From Sphingomonas oryzagri (lineage in GTDB: Bacteria > Pseudomonadota > Alphaproteobacteria > Sphingomonadales > Sphingomonadaceae): 64,000 nucleotides of DNA. The translations under genes were made by a program, and so were the position numbers. The notes under the pieces were generated by a model, which was given only the letters and a program-made list of their open reading frames with translations, did not search any database and was not told the origin of the DNA. Location of the stretch: positions 2,165,208 to 2,229,207 of the forward strand of contig NZ_JARYGZ010000001.1 of NCBI RefSeq assembly GCF_029906645.1, read 5' to 3'. Below, piece after piece: positions 18,279-27,432 of the stretch (its first letter is position 1; each line of letters starts with the position of its first letter).

Positions 18279-18839
18279 CTATGCCGCCGGGGCGATCGCG
18301 CCGGCCAGCGGTGGCCAGCCCAGGTCCCTCTGCGAGATCGGGCCCACCGGAAGTGGCCATTCGATCCCCAGCACCGGATCGTCGAACCGGAATCCCGCCT
18401 CGGCGCCGGGCCGGTAGAAGTCGGTCATCAGGTAGGTCATCTCGACATCATCGACCAGAGTCTGAAATCCATGCGCGAATCCGCGCGGTATATAGAGTTG
18501 ATCCCTAGTCGCGCTGTCCAGAACATAGGATTGGCTTTGGAGATAGGTCGGCGAACCGCGGCGCGCATCGACGATCACATCGTAGACGGCGCCCCTGATG
18601 CATCGGATCAGCTTTCCCTCGCCGTAGGGCGGACGCTGGAAATGCATGCCACGGATGGTGCCGGCGTGCGCGGATAGCGAAATATTCTCTTGGACGAAGG
18701 TTTCGCTGATCGAATGCTCGGCCAGTTCCCTCCGGCACATCGTCCGCGCGAATGCGCCACGTTCGTCATGATGCAGGTCCAGCCGGATGAGGAAAGCCCC
18801 TTCCAGCCTCGATGGTTCGAAGATCATCGTTGCTTCCAT
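18279..18839 (-). CDS. rfbC: dTDP/CDP-4-dehydro-6-deoxyhexose 3,5-epimerase (RfbC-like)
   Basis: A 186-residue cupin-fold epimerase. GAFARTMC (27-35 region), RGMHFQ with the catalytic His, DARRGSPTY, and YIPRGFAHGFQTL all match RmlC-family enzymes, which invert C3 and/or C5 of 4-keto-6-deoxyhexoses. Length is normal. The start could be ATG 18839 or the in-frame ATG 18827, which has GGAAG upstream. Since no dTDP pathway genes are present but a glucose-1-phosphate cytidylyltransferase lies just upstream, the physiological substrate may be CDP-linked. That assignment is inference. Confidence 0.9.
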   Translation of the reverse strand: MEATMIFEPSRLEGAFLIRLDLHHDERGAFARTMCRRELAEHSISETFVQENISLSAHAGTIRGMHFQRPPYGEGKLIRCIRGAVYDVIVDARRGSPTYLQSQSYVLDSATRDQLYIPRGFAHGFQTLVDDVEMTYLMTDFYRPGAEAGFRFDDPVLGIEWPLPVGPISQRDLGWPPLAGAIAPAA

Positions 18840-18897
18840 GCTTGCGGAAATCAGTCATGCTAGGAGATCGGCCGCACACAGGGCCGACGCACATTCG

Positions 18898-19716
18898 CTA
18901 TGCCGAGCGTCGCAAGATCGACAGATTGGGTTCGCGCACATCCGGCCAGATCTTCCAGGGTGCCCGGCCGCTCGCCCAATGCGCCTCCAGCACGTGTCGA
19001 TCCCGCAGCGTATCCATGCTTTGCCAGAAACCGGTGTGGATGTGGCAGCCGAGCTTGCCATGGGCGATCAGCCGGCTCATCGGCTCGGCTTCGAACACCG
19101 TGTCGTCGCCGTCGATCAGGTCGAAGATTTCGGGGCTGCAGACGAAGAAGCCGCCGTTGATCATACCGCCATCGGTGGCGCCCTTCTCGCTGAACCCGTG
19201 GACCTGTCGCCCCGTATCGCTGACACGCAGCGCCCCGAAGCGGCCCGGTTGGGTGACGGCGGTGAGCGTGCACCAATCGTCAGAGGCTTTGTGCGCGGCA
19301 ATCAGCTCGGCGAGGTTCACGTTCGCGACGCCGTCGCCGTAGGTCAGGCAGAAGGGGCCGTCCTGCAGGAGATGGCGAGCGCGCTTGATGCGCCCTCCCG
19401 TCATGCTTTCGAGCCCGGTGTCGAGGATCGTCACCTGCCAGTCATCGGACGCGTAGCTCAACCAGTCGACCCGGCCGCTGCGCAGATCGATCGAGACATC
19501 GCAGCTCTTCGCCTGATAATTCAGGAAATAGGATCGGATGTAATCCACCTTGTAACCGCCGAGAATGACGAAATCCCGGATGCCATAGTGCGAATACATC
19601 TTCATGATGTGCCAGATGATCGGCTTGCCTCCGATTTCCACCATGGGCTTCGGGGTGATCGCCGTCTCTTCGCTCAGTCGGGTACCGAACCCGCCGGCCA
19701 GAAGAACCGCCTTCAT
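18898..19716 (-). CDS. rfbF: Glucose-1-phosphate cytidylyltransferase
   Basis: A 272-residue nucleotidyltransferase converting glucose-1-phosphate and CTP to CDP-glucose, the first step to CDP-6-deoxy and 3,6-dideoxy sugars. MKAVLLAGGFGTRLSEET is the pyrophosphorylase motif; TPKPMVEIGGKPIIWHIMK, LTYGDGVANV (metal-binding Asp) and FWQSMDTLRD are characteristic of RfbF. ATG 19716 overlaps the upstream SDR stop by ATGA and has GGAG at 8 nt, indicating translational coupling. No CDP-glucose 4,6-dehydratase (RfbG) was recognised in the window, so the pathway is incomplete here or the SDR substitutes. Confidence 0.94.
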   Translation of the reverse strand: MKAVLLAGGFGTRLSEETAITPKPMVEIGGKPIIWHIMKMYSHYGIRDFVILGGYKVDYIRSYFLNYQAKSCDVSIDLRSGRVDWLSYASDDWQVTILDTGLESMTGGRIKRARHLLQDGPFCLTYGDGVANVNLAELIAAHKASDDWCTLTAVTQPGRFGALRVSDTGRQVHGFSEKGATDGGMINGGFFVCSPEIFDLIDGDDTVFEAEPMSRLIAHGKLGCHIHTGFWQSMDTLRDRHVLEAHWASGRAPWKIWPDVREPNLSILRRSA

Positions 19717-20801
19717 GCGTGAATCTCCTCGAGAACCTTGGGTTTCGAACTCGGCTTCCAATCGGCCCAGCCGAAGTCGTCCGACAGTGTTCCGCGCGCG
19801 ATCAGGCTCTTGAGAACCTGCAGGCGGATGAAATCGGACGTCCGGAAATCCTCGTCCGCGAAATGGATGTCGCGCAGTCCCGCCACCAGATTGGCGATCG
19901 AGTCCGTCAGCGTCACCTGGGGAAGATGGTTGGGCGCCAGCTTCGCAAACAGGCTGAAATCGACGCGATAGGATCGCGAGTCCACCGGCGCCTGCTCGTT
20001 GATCGAGACGGTGCAACCCTCGACGGCACCGGCCACGGCGCACGCCAGGTCGCGAACCTGATAATTGGCGCTGTCCGCCCCGGCATTCACCACCAGATAT
20101 CGACCGCCGTTGCTCGCCGGCCGGGTCGCCGCCCATTCGATGGCGCGCGCCATGTCCGCGACATCGATCAGCGGCCGCCACGGCGTTCCATCGGAGAGCA
20201 CCGTGATCTGCCCGGTGGTGAGCGCGCCCGCCACAAAGTCGTTCAAGACCAGATCCAGGCGCAGCCGATCGGACATGCCGCAGGCGGTCGCGAAGCGCAG
20301 GCAGGTGATCGTCATGTCCCCGCCGATCCCGGCGAGGCCCTGTTCTGCCCCAATCTTGGAAATGGCGTAGGCCGTCATCGGATTGACCGGATCATCCTCG
20401 CGCCGAGCACCGCCTTCCGCGACGCCATAGACGCTGCAGCTGGATGCGAAGACGAGGTTGCGCACCCCGGCGCGCGAAGCCGCATAGCCGATCTCGACGG
20501 CCGCGTCCCGGTTGATCGCGAGTGTGATGTCGCTGAAACGCTCGCCCATCGGATCGTTGGAGATCGCCGCGAGCAGGATGACCGCGTCATAGTCGGCGAG
20601 ATCGCTCTCGGTCAGGTCCCGCACATCGCGAAAATACTGCCGATCCAGATGCCTCTCCGGAATTGCGCGGCGTGTCGTCAGGCATTGAGCGAAGAAGGCA
20701 ACATCAACGCCATCGATTGTCGCGTCCGGATAGCGCTCCCGCAACTGTTTGACGACGGAAGGCCCGACATAGCCCATGTTTCCGGTGATCAGAAACTTCA
20801 T
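19713..20801 (-). CDS. NAD-dependent epimerase/dehydratase (extended SDR), nucleotide-sugar enzyme
   Basis: A 362-residue extended SDR. ITGNMGYVG is the NAD motif, FASSCSVYG contains the active-site Ser, and YAISK supplies Tyr and Lys. The AAISNDP segment and the LRFATACG region fit a nucleotide-sugar epimerase or reductase. It does not look like canonical RfbG. It starts the minus-strand sugar operon and overlaps rfbF by 4 nt, so the two proteins are probably made together. The likely job is modification of the CDP-hexose product (4-ketoreduction or epimerisation); specificity is unknown. It begins 114 nt after virB11 on the same strand. Confidence 0.88.
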   Translation of the reverse strand: MKFLITGNMGYVGPSVVKQLRERYPDATIDGVDVAFFAQCLTTRRAIPERHLDRQYFRDVRDLTESDLADYDAVILLAAISNDPMGERFSDITLAINRDAAVEIGYAASRAGVRNLVFASSCSVYGVAEGGARREDDPVNPMTAYAISKIGAEQGLAGIGGDMTITCLRFATACGMSDRLRLDLVLNDFVAGALTTGQITVLSDGTPWRPLIDVADMARAIEWAATRPASNGGRYLVVNAGADSANYQVRDLACAVAGAVEGCTVSINEQAPVDSRSYRVDFSLFAKLAPNHLPQVTLTDSIANLVAGLRDIHFADEDFRTSDFIRLQVLKSLIARGTLSDDFGWADWKPSSKPKVLEEIHA

Positions 20802-20914
20802 GGCAATCCCCCGATGCTGAAGTCATCCGGCATTTTAGATGACGGCTTCAGTTCGGAAGAAGAACACGACGACAAAAATCTGTCGCTTCGTCTTATGGGG
20901 AAGATACCTTATGA

Positions 20915-21931
20915 TTAAGCGCCTCGAATTACCTCCAATGGAACGGGATCGATCGACACGGCCTCGATCGCGACGATGCAGCGCCGGCCATCGACACGCC
21001 CCAGTTGCACGACGACGTCGATCATCCGCCGGGCGTAGGCGATGGTGTCGGCATAGGACAGGCCCAGCCCCGATTGCATGACGATGAGGCCGAGTTGATC
21101 CAGGGCGGCGGCAGGACTGTTCGCATGAATCGTCGAGAACGAGCCGGGATGCCCCGTATTGATCGCCCGCAGGAACGTCACGGCTTCGCGGCTTCGCAAC
21201 TCGCCGACGACGATACGGTCCGGGCGGAGACGCAGGGCCGCCTGGAGCAGGTCATCCGCGCCGATCCTCGCTTCGCCAAGCTCGCCCTTCACCGCCACGA
21301 GCCCGAGCGCGTTTGCATGGCGAAGGCGGATTTCCGGGGTATCCTCCACCAGGATAACCCTCTCCGCGGCCGGCACTTCGCCGAGCAGCGCATTGAGAAA
21401 CGTGGTCTTGCCGGTGGATGTGCCACCGGACACCAGGATGGTCCGCCGATCCCTGACGGCCCGACGCAGATAGCCGATCGGATCGGATCGGTGATCGATC
21501 GGCTCCTCCCGCGCGATTTCGGGCAGCGCGCCATGATCGTAGGCCGAAAGGGGCAGATCGACCAGACGGTGACGGCGGATCGCCATGGCCCAATGACCGC
21601 GCGTCGCAGTCGGCGCGACGAGTTGGACGCGGGCGCCCCCCGGCAGGGTGGCGGCCAGCAGCGGTGCGGCACGATTGATGCCCTGATGGCTGATCCTCGC
21701 GACCTGTCCCGCGAGACGGGCCAGGTGGCGATCGTCGATCTCCGGCAACGCGATGCGCTCCATCCGCGCGGCGTTGGCGGATTCGATCCAGATCTCGCCG
21801 GGTCGGTTCACCAGGATCTCGCTGACGTCGTCACGTTCGAGCCAGGGCGAGAAGGGCGCGAGATAGGATTCGAGATAGACCCCCTGGGCGGGAAGACGCG
21901 CAGAGGCATCCGGCACGACGGCGAGAGTCAC
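20915..21931 (-). CDS. virB11: VirB11 family type IV secretion ATPase
   Basis: A 338-residue hexameric cytoplasmic ATPase powering pilus assembly and substrate transfer. The Walker A motif is GGTSTGKT (169-176), then the VEDTPEIRL Asp box, RPDRIVVGELRS Walker B region and the His box NTGHPGSFSTIHANS. Length is normal. It is the last gene of the virB operon and overlaps virB10 by ATGA at 21928-21931. The intact motifs argue that it is functional. Confidence 0.96.
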   Translation of the reverse strand: MTLAVVPDASARLPAQGVYLESYLAPFSPWLERDDVSEILVNRPGEIWIESANAARMERIALPEIDDRHLARLAGQVARISHQGINRAAPLLAATLPGGARVQLVAPTATRGHWAMAIRRHRLVDLPLSAYDHGALPEIAREEPIDHRSDPIGYLRRAVRDRRTILVSGGTSTGKTTFLNALLGEVPAAERVILVEDTPEIRLRHANALGLVAVKGELGEARIGADDLLQAALRLRPDRIVVGELRSREAVTFLRAINTGHPGSFSTIHANSPAAALDQLGLIVMQSGLGLSYADTIAYARRMIDVVVQLGRVDGRRCIVAIEAVSIDPVPLEVIRGA

Positions 21932-23043
21932 TTTTCGTTCGCCATGCCGGAGGGGCTGAAATCGAGATCGCGAGCGGTGAATATCCGGATCGGCTGGCCT
22001 TGCGGAACGCGGATTGTGGGCGGGATCTGCGTATCCCGCTGCGCCGCGACGCTCGCCGCGCTCTGCCCCCCGGACAGGACAACGGAGGCGTTTCCGATCG
22101 CCGTCAATCCGCCCACGACGGACAACAAGGCGGCCGATCCGAAGCGCTTCAGGAAATGGCTGTCGACCTCGCCGCCCAGCCCCGTCCGCCCCGAAAAATC
22201 GATCGCCGGGGATGCAAGGGCGATCGTCACGCCATCCGGCCGTACCAGTCTTTGCCAGACGATGTAGACCCGCGTCTGCCCAGCCTGAAGGCCCGATTTA
22301 TACTGACCGATCACGCGTGAGAAACGCGGGATCAGGACGCGGGAACCGTCGAAGGATCGGATGTCGCTGGTCACCGACGCCCGGACATAGCCCGGCAGAT
22401 CCGTATCGATCGCCGTCTCCAGCACGGCGGGGACGATCGTTCCCTGTCCGACCGTCATGCCGGGATCGCTCATCCGCTCGGCCGTTGCGGTGTCGTCGCC
22501 CTCGCCCGCGATCCGCACGGCGAACTGGTCGTTCTCGTTGGTGCCGGCGTCCGGGCGCGCGGGCTGCTTGGTGCCGCCAGCGCCAGCCGTTCCCGCCTCG
22601 ACGGGTGTCGATCCATCGAACACCAGAGCGACGGAGTGGGCGGCGTCCACGCCGGCGGGCGCCTCCTGGAGGGGCGGTTGATGCGCGGCAACGGGATTGG
22701 CGTTGACGACGGGTATCGCCCGATCGCCTTCGGGCGGCGCCGGAGAGGGTAGCGGCACGGTTCGGATCACATCCTGGCTCGGCTCCGGCACGGATGACGG
22801 AGGTACCGGCACACGCGTCCGATGGCTGACCAGAGAGGCGAAAGTCAGCCCCCCCAGCAAGGCAGCGATCACGCCTCCGGTGAGCAAGCCCGCGGCGTTC
22901 GTGCGCCGGGTGCTGTTCGCGACGACAGGATAGGCGTTCTGGCTGGCCAGCACCAAAGCATCGGACGACGCATGGGTGCGCGGATCGACCAAGGCGACTT
23001 GGGTCCCAGTGCCCATGGCCGGAAATACAGGAGTGTCACTCAT
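21928..23043 (-). CDS. virB10: VirB10/TrbI family outer-core channel protein
   Basis: A 371-residue bitopic protein linking inner and outer membranes. The cytoplasmic tail is about residues 1-48, the membrane helix 51-72, then a Pro-rich periplasmic linker (VPVPPSSVPEPSQD onward). The conserved C-terminal beta-barrel domain includes AVLETAIDTDLPGYVRA, FDGSRVLIPRFSRVIGQY and the RTGLGGEVDSHF antenna region. It overlaps virB9 upstream and virB11 downstream by 4 nt each. It would pair with VirB9; no VirB7 lipoprotein gene is seen beside it. Confidence 0.95.
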   Translation of the reverse strand: MSDTPVFPAMGTGTQVALVDPRTHASSDALVLASQNAYPVVANSTRRTNAAGLLTGGVIAALLGGLTFASLVSHRTRVPVPPSSVPEPSQDVIRTVPLPSPAPPEGDRAIPVVNANPVAAHQPPLQEAPAGVDAAHSVALVFDGSTPVEAGTAGAGGTKQPARPDAGTNENDQFAVRIAGEGDDTATAERMSDPGMTVGQGTIVPAVLETAIDTDLPGYVRASVTSDIRSFDGSRVLIPRFSRVIGQYKSGLQAGQTRVYIVWQRLVRPDGVTIALASPAIDFSGRTGLGGEVDSHFLKRFGSAALLSVVGGLTAIGNASVVLSGGQSAASVAAQRDTQIPPTIRVPQGQPIRIFTARDLDFSPSGMANEK

Positions 23044-23819
23044 GGGCGGGCATCCGCAACGGTGCCCGCCGGCAGGCGGGACGTGTTCCCGCGTCGGTCG
23101 GCACCTCGGCGTTTCTCCACGGCGGCGTCGGGCGCCCGGACGGAGGTCAGGCGTGCGACGGCATGTCCTCGTCGCAGGATGATCTGGCCGGGAACGCTGT
23201 CGAGAACGACATAATCGCCATGGACGGAATAGTTCATCGGCCCCTCATCGCCTTCCGGTCCCTCGGTCAGGATCGCCGGGAGCGGCACGTCCTTGGCCCA
23301 TTGCAGCCACGTCGACCGCCCGTCGTCGAAGACGCGGCCAGGCAGAAGGCCTTTCGCGCCGGACGGTTTCCACGCGAAATTCAGCGCATCGGGCGTGACG
23401 GTGGGCAAGTTCGCGGCTGCCGGAGAAGCCGCAGTAGCGACCACGGGCGGGCTGACGACCTTGGGATAGGTGAAGCGCAGAGAATAGATCGGAGCCTCTC
23501 TCGTACGGGTGACCAGATCGAACAGATAGGTCCGCTTGTCCGTGACAACGGTCATGTTCGTCCGGGCCGTGGCGGACACGGGCTTCACGAAAAGCAGGTT
23601 GGCATGTTTGTTCGGCGTCACCTGCCAACTGGCGGAATCCCCGACAGCGACATTTTCGATATGCTCGTCGGGCGCGAAGGCGATGGTGGACTGGATGCCG
23701 ACCCGGCCGTTCACCAACGCGATGGCGGATGGATCATAGCCCAGCGTAGCGATCCTCGGATCGGCCAGCGCCGGATCGACGAAAGCCATGGCAGCCAGCA
23801 GGATGGGAAGCGATTTCAA
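23040..23819 (-). CDS. virB9: VirB9/TrbG family secretion protein
   Basis: A 259-residue periplasmic/outer-membrane core protein with an N-terminal signal ending VDPALA. Family features are GYDPSAIALVNGRVGIQSTIAF, VAVGDSASWQV, KHANLLFVKP and the LFDLVTR segment, followed by the C-terminal domain that binds VirB7 and VirB10 in model systems. It shares ATGA overlaps with virB6 and virB10. The virB8 gene that commonly precedes virB9 is absent: virB6 runs directly into this gene. Confidence 0.93.
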   Translation of the reverse strand: MKSLPILLAAMAFVDPALADPRIATLGYDPSAIALVNGRVGIQSTIAFAPDEHIENVAVGDSASWQVTPNKHANLLFVKPVSATARTNMTVVTDKRTYLFDLVTRTREAPIYSLRFTYPKVVSPPVVATAASPAAANLPTVTPDALNFAWKPSGAKGLLPGRVFDDGRSTWLQWAKDVPLPAILTEGPEGDEGPMNYSVHGDYVVLDSVPGQIILRRGHAVARLTSVRAPDAAVEKRRGADRRGNTSRLPAGTVADARP

Positions 23820-25012
23820 GTCAAACGGTCCTTGTCGATGACATGCACCGGCGCGCGAAAGCGGCGGCCGATGGCCGAGGCGCGGTCGGGGCTTGCCGAA
23901 GCCGCAGCGGAAGGCCCGGCGGGGGCGCCCTGCTCCAAACGCGTAACGGTGCTGGTGAGTATCGCCGAACGGCGATCGGCGGGCATTGAGGAGGGCAGCG
24001 CGCCCAACATTGAGCGAACCCGATCATCCAGCATCGGACGCGGATTCCCAGGCCCGGCATGACGGGTATGCACCTGCGCACCCTGCGGAGGTCCCTCAGC
24101 CCGATACCCGTCGACCGAGCGCGGCGAGGGCGAGATCGGGAAGCGCCACCCCCCTACGATGGTGGCGGCCATCTTGATCACCATCAGGATCAGCGCGCAG
24201 TAGATGCAGGCCGCCAGGAACAGCATGACGGCGGCACGCCTGATGTCGTCGTCATGCCCGCTCACCGTGCTGGCGATCACGGGCATGATCATGACGAGCG
24301 CCCCGCCGCCGATCAGCACCACGAACAGGGGAACGAGCATGAGGAATACGACGCTCTTCAGCCATCCCTCGAACAGGCCCCAAGTGGAGCGGAAGAGTGC
24401 AAGCACGACGAACAGCGGGCCAAGCGCGACCAATCCGGCCAAGGCGATCTTGGCGGTGATCAGCGCCCCCACCGTGCTCAGCAGCAGGATGATGGCGGAT
24501 AGCCATAGCAGCGAGCTGCCCGAGGGCATCCCCGCCTCCGCTCCGGGAACCGCGCTCTTGGAGAGATCCGCGGCGGGATGCGCCTGCTGTTCCTGAGCAG
24601 CGACGGCGATGGCGCGAAAGACACGATCCAGCCCGCGGGCGAACATGCCGGTTGCCGACCCGTGGCTTCCGGTCATCAGCGTCGCCACCTGATCGGGGGC
24701 TCCCGCCGCGAGCGTCCAGACCACATTCTGGTAGGCGGCCCAGCTTGTCGCGAAGGTCAGCACCATCCCGAGCGTGAGCATGCGGGGGGTGAGCGCCGAA
24801 ATCCCCAGGCGGCTCCGTCCCGTCAGAAGCCCGATGGCGAAGATCGCCACATAGAGGGTGAGCAGGATGGTCAGTGCCGGCAGCAGCGCGCCCTGTGTCC
24901 CGAAAAGCCGAGAAAAAGCACCAGCGATGGCCTGTCCGCTCCGGCAGTCGACCATGTTGAGCGCGCTCGCGAAGCCGGAAGAGTCGCTCATCCGCAATGC
25001 CGGGCAATTCAT
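23816..25012 (-). CDS. virB6: VirB6/TrbL family inner-membrane channel protein, long C-terminal tail
   Basis: A 398-residue polytopic membrane protein forming part of the inner-membrane translocation channel. Hydrophobic segments run from about residue 45 to 280, including ALTILLTLYVAIFAIG and a pair of long helices around GLVALGPLFVVLALF and FLMLVPLFVVLIG. After the last helix about 115 residues are soluble, Pro/Ala/Ser-rich and lack a known domain, longer than in typical VirB6. ATG 25012 overlaps the virB4 stop by ATGA; an alternative ATG lies at 24991. The open frame continues to 25876, but that part only shadows virB4. Confidence 0.9.
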   Translation of the reverse strand: MNCPALRMSDSSGFASALNMVDCRSGQAIAGAFSRLFGTQGALLPALTILLTLYVAIFAIGLLTGRSRLGISALTPRMLTLGMVLTFATSWAAYQNVVWTLAAGAPDQVATLMTGSHGSATGMFARGLDRVFRAIAVAAQEQQAHPAADLSKSAVPGAEAGMPSGSSLLWLSAIILLLSTVGALITAKIALAGLVALGPLFVVLALFRSTWGLFEGWLKSVVFLMLVPLFVVLIGGGALVMIMPVIASTVSGHDDDIRRAAVMLFLAACIYCALILMVIKMAATIVGGWRFPISPSPRSVDGYRAEGPPQGAQVHTRHAGPGNPRPMLDDRVRSMLGALPSSMPADRRSAILTSTVTRLEQGAPAGPSAAASASPDRASAIGRRFRAPVHVIDKDRLT

Positions 25013-27432
25013 TCCGCGGCCTCTGCATAATCCTGGTCCGGCTCCGGTTCCTGTCCCGGCCAGGCGCCCCCCGTCAGCAGGCCGTACCAGTCGCGAGGCC
25101 GGTCGCCGACTTCGCTCCGCAGCTGATCCAGGCGCCGCACGCTCGCTTCGCGACCGGACAGGACGGTGAGCAGATCGGGTTGGTCGCCGAGATCGAGCCT
25201 CGCCACGACGGAATGGTTGGCATGCCGGACGAGAAAGCATCGGCTGTGGATCGGCAACTGCCGGATGAGATCGAGCTCCTGCTCGGACAGGCCGAAGCCC
25301 TGACAATAATCCTCCGCCCTGGCCTTCGGATTGGGCGTGAAGATCATCGTCGCCGTCTGCTCGACGATCGCCGAGGCAATGCGACTGTCGAGCGCGTCGC
25401 GGGCCGACTGCGTGGCGAAGCCGACGAGGGCGTTGCGTTTGCGCAGCGTCTTCAGCCAGTCGCGCAGCCGCGCCGCGAACACGGGGTCGTCGAGCGCCTT
25501 CCAGCCTTCGTCGATCAGGACGAGCGTCGGTTCGCCGTCCAGCCGCTCCTCGATGCGGTGGAAGAGATACATCATCACCGGCGTGCGCAGCATGGGGCTG
25601 TCGAGCAGGGACGTCATGTCGAAGCCAAGCATGTTCTCGGACATGTCGAGCGCGTCGGTGGCGTTGTCGAACATCCAGGCATGTTCGCCGCCCTCGATCC
25701 AAGGCGCGAGCAGCGAAGCGAGATCGCCTTCTTCCGGCCGTCGGCCGCCGCCGAGCAATTCGGCGAAATAGCGCAGGCGGCGAAAGGCCGGATCGCCATC
25801 GAAGCAGGCATCCACCGCAGCGGCGATCGTAGCCCGTTCGTCGTGCCGCTTCACGCCCAGCAGAACGGCCAGCCACTCCCGCAGGAAACCGCGATTGACG
25901 GGGTTATCCTCGAGCGCGAGCGGGTTGAAGCCGGTCGGCTGCCCGGGCACCAGCCGCGCATAGTGACCGCCGCTCGCGCGCAGGAATATCTCGGCACCGC
26001 GATCCTTGTCGAAGAATATGGTGCGCGGTGCGAACTTCTGGGCCTGCGCGACCAGGAAATTCAGGACGACCGTCTTGCCGGATCCGGAAGGGCCGATGAC
26101 CGTGAAATTGCCGAGATCGCTCTCGTGGAAATTGAAGAAATAGGGCGTCGAGCTGGTCGTTTCGAAGACCGTCACGGCTGGCCCCCAATGGTTGCCGGTC
26201 GCCCGCCCGCCGGCCATTCCGTGCAGCGACAGGAATCCCGCCGCATTCGCGCTGGAGATCAGCGCCTTGCGGGCCAGATAGGCTTCGTTGCCCGGAAACT
26301 GCCCCCAGAAGCAGGGTTCGAGATTGATGTCCTCGCGCACCGCGATGACGCCGATGTCCGCCAGGGCCGCCCCGGCCTGGGCGCAGGCGGCATCGAGCGC
26401 GGGGAGATCATCCGATCGCACCAGCAACGACAGATGGTGGTCGCCGAAGCCGACCTGGCCCGCGCCAAGGGCATCGCGCGCTTCCAGCATCTCCCTGCGC
26501 TCGGCACCGGCCTCCTCGTCGGCGGACCGCAACCGCCGCAGAGCAAGATCGATGCGCTCGCGAGCGGACTGCCGGTCCGCCGGGGCGAAGCTTTCGGTCA
26601 GAGTGAGTTCGAACGGCAGTCTCAGAAGATTGTCGATGATCCCGGCACGCGTCGTGTCGGGATAATCCTTGACCGACAGGATCGCGCTGAACGAGCGCCC
26701 GTCCGGCCGGCGCGTCTCGATCGTGTCGAGACCGAAGCTGACCCGTGCATAAGGCAGATGGTGACCGAGATCGACCTGCTCGCCGGGAAGCAGCACCGGC
26801 CGCATCTCGCCATTGTAGAGCGCGGACAGAAGCTCGAGCGGTTCCGAGCAGCGCCCACCCGGCCCGTCATAAAGGCCGAGCCGGCGCGCGCCATAAGGCT
26901 CCAGCGCCGTTTCCAGCGCGGTCACGGCGGCGGTGAGCGCCCGCGTATCGGCGTGTGCGGGTTCCTGCACCCGGCCCGACATGCGCCTGCTCAGGCGATC
27001 GGGCAGACCGGATTTTCCCCGCGCCGGCCGCCGGACGATCGTCAGCACCTGCTCGTTGACGAAGAGCTGGCGGTGATCCAGCCGATCCTGCCAGCGTTGC
27101 TGAAGCAACGAGGCGAAGGCGACCTCCGGCTCACCCTCCAGCGCGACGCGCACGCGACGGCGGATGACATGGTGGTAGACGACGAACCGGGCATCCAGAA
27201 CCGACCGCAGCATCGTCTCGCGAACCGAAAGATGGTGGTCGAGCGAGAGCGCGTCCTCGGTTTCGAACGGCAGGCCGGGTACCTGGATCATCTGCATGAG
27301 GGCACCGTCCCTCAGCCGGATGGTGTTTTCATCGAGGTGGCGGGCGAAAGGCAGCCGGTCCCCCGCTTTGGCTTCGCGACGCCCCCATGCAGCGGGGCCA
27401 AGCCATCTCGGCATGCGCCTTCCCCTCGTCAT
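25009..27432 (-). CDS. virB4: VirB4/TrbE family type IV secretion ATPase
   Basis: An 807-residue conjugation ATPase. The N-terminal CagE/VirB4 domain is followed by the motor domain with Walker A GPSGSGKT (447-454), Walker B TLVLIDEGWKALDD, and the NALVGFATQS motif. Start 27432 was chosen because it forms an ATGA overlap with virB3; the frame extends to 27504 but only inside virB3. The gene is full length and intact. It lies between virB3 and virB6, the place where virB5 would normally follow, but the stop overlaps virB6 directly. Confidence 0.96.
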   Translation of the reverse strand: MTRGRRMPRWLGPAAWGRREAKAGDRLPFARHLDENTIRLRDGALMQMIQVPGLPFETEDALSLDHHLSVRETMLRSVLDARFVVYHHVIRRRVRVALEGEPEVAFASLLQQRWQDRLDHRQLFVNEQVLTIVRRPARGKSGLPDRLSRRMSGRVQEPAHADTRALTAAVTALETALEPYGARRLGLYDGPGGRCSEPLELLSALYNGEMRPVLLPGEQVDLGHHLPYARVSFGLDTIETRRPDGRSFSAILSVKDYPDTTRAGIIDNLLRLPFELTLTESFAPADRQSARERIDLALRRLRSADEEAGAERREMLEARDALGAGQVGFGDHHLSLLVRSDDLPALDAACAQAGAALADIGVIAVREDINLEPCFWGQFPGNEAYLARKALISSANAAGFLSLHGMAGGRATGNHWGPAVTVFETTSSTPYFFNFHESDLGNFTVIGPSGSGKTVVLNFLVAQAQKFAPRTIFFDKDRGAEIFLRASGGHYARLVPGQPTGFNPLALEDNPVNRGFLREWLAVLLGVKRHDERATIAAAVDACFDGDPAFRRLRYFAELLGGGRRPEEGDLASLLAPWIEGGEHAWMFDNATDALDMSENMLGFDMTSLLDSPMLRTPVMMYLFHRIEERLDGEPTLVLIDEGWKALDDPVFAARLRDWLKTLRKRNALVGFATQSARDALDSRIASAIVEQTATMIFTPNPKARAEDYCQGFGLSEQELDLIRQLPIHSRCFLVRHANHSVVARLDLGDQPDLLTVLSGREASVRRLDQLRSEVGDRPRDWYGLLTGGAWPGQEPEPDQDYAEAAE

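Noticed and set aside
25013-25876. Upstream extension of the virB6 frame
   Set aside because: It lies wholly inside virB4, and ATG 25012 gives the ATGA overlap seen at every other junction.
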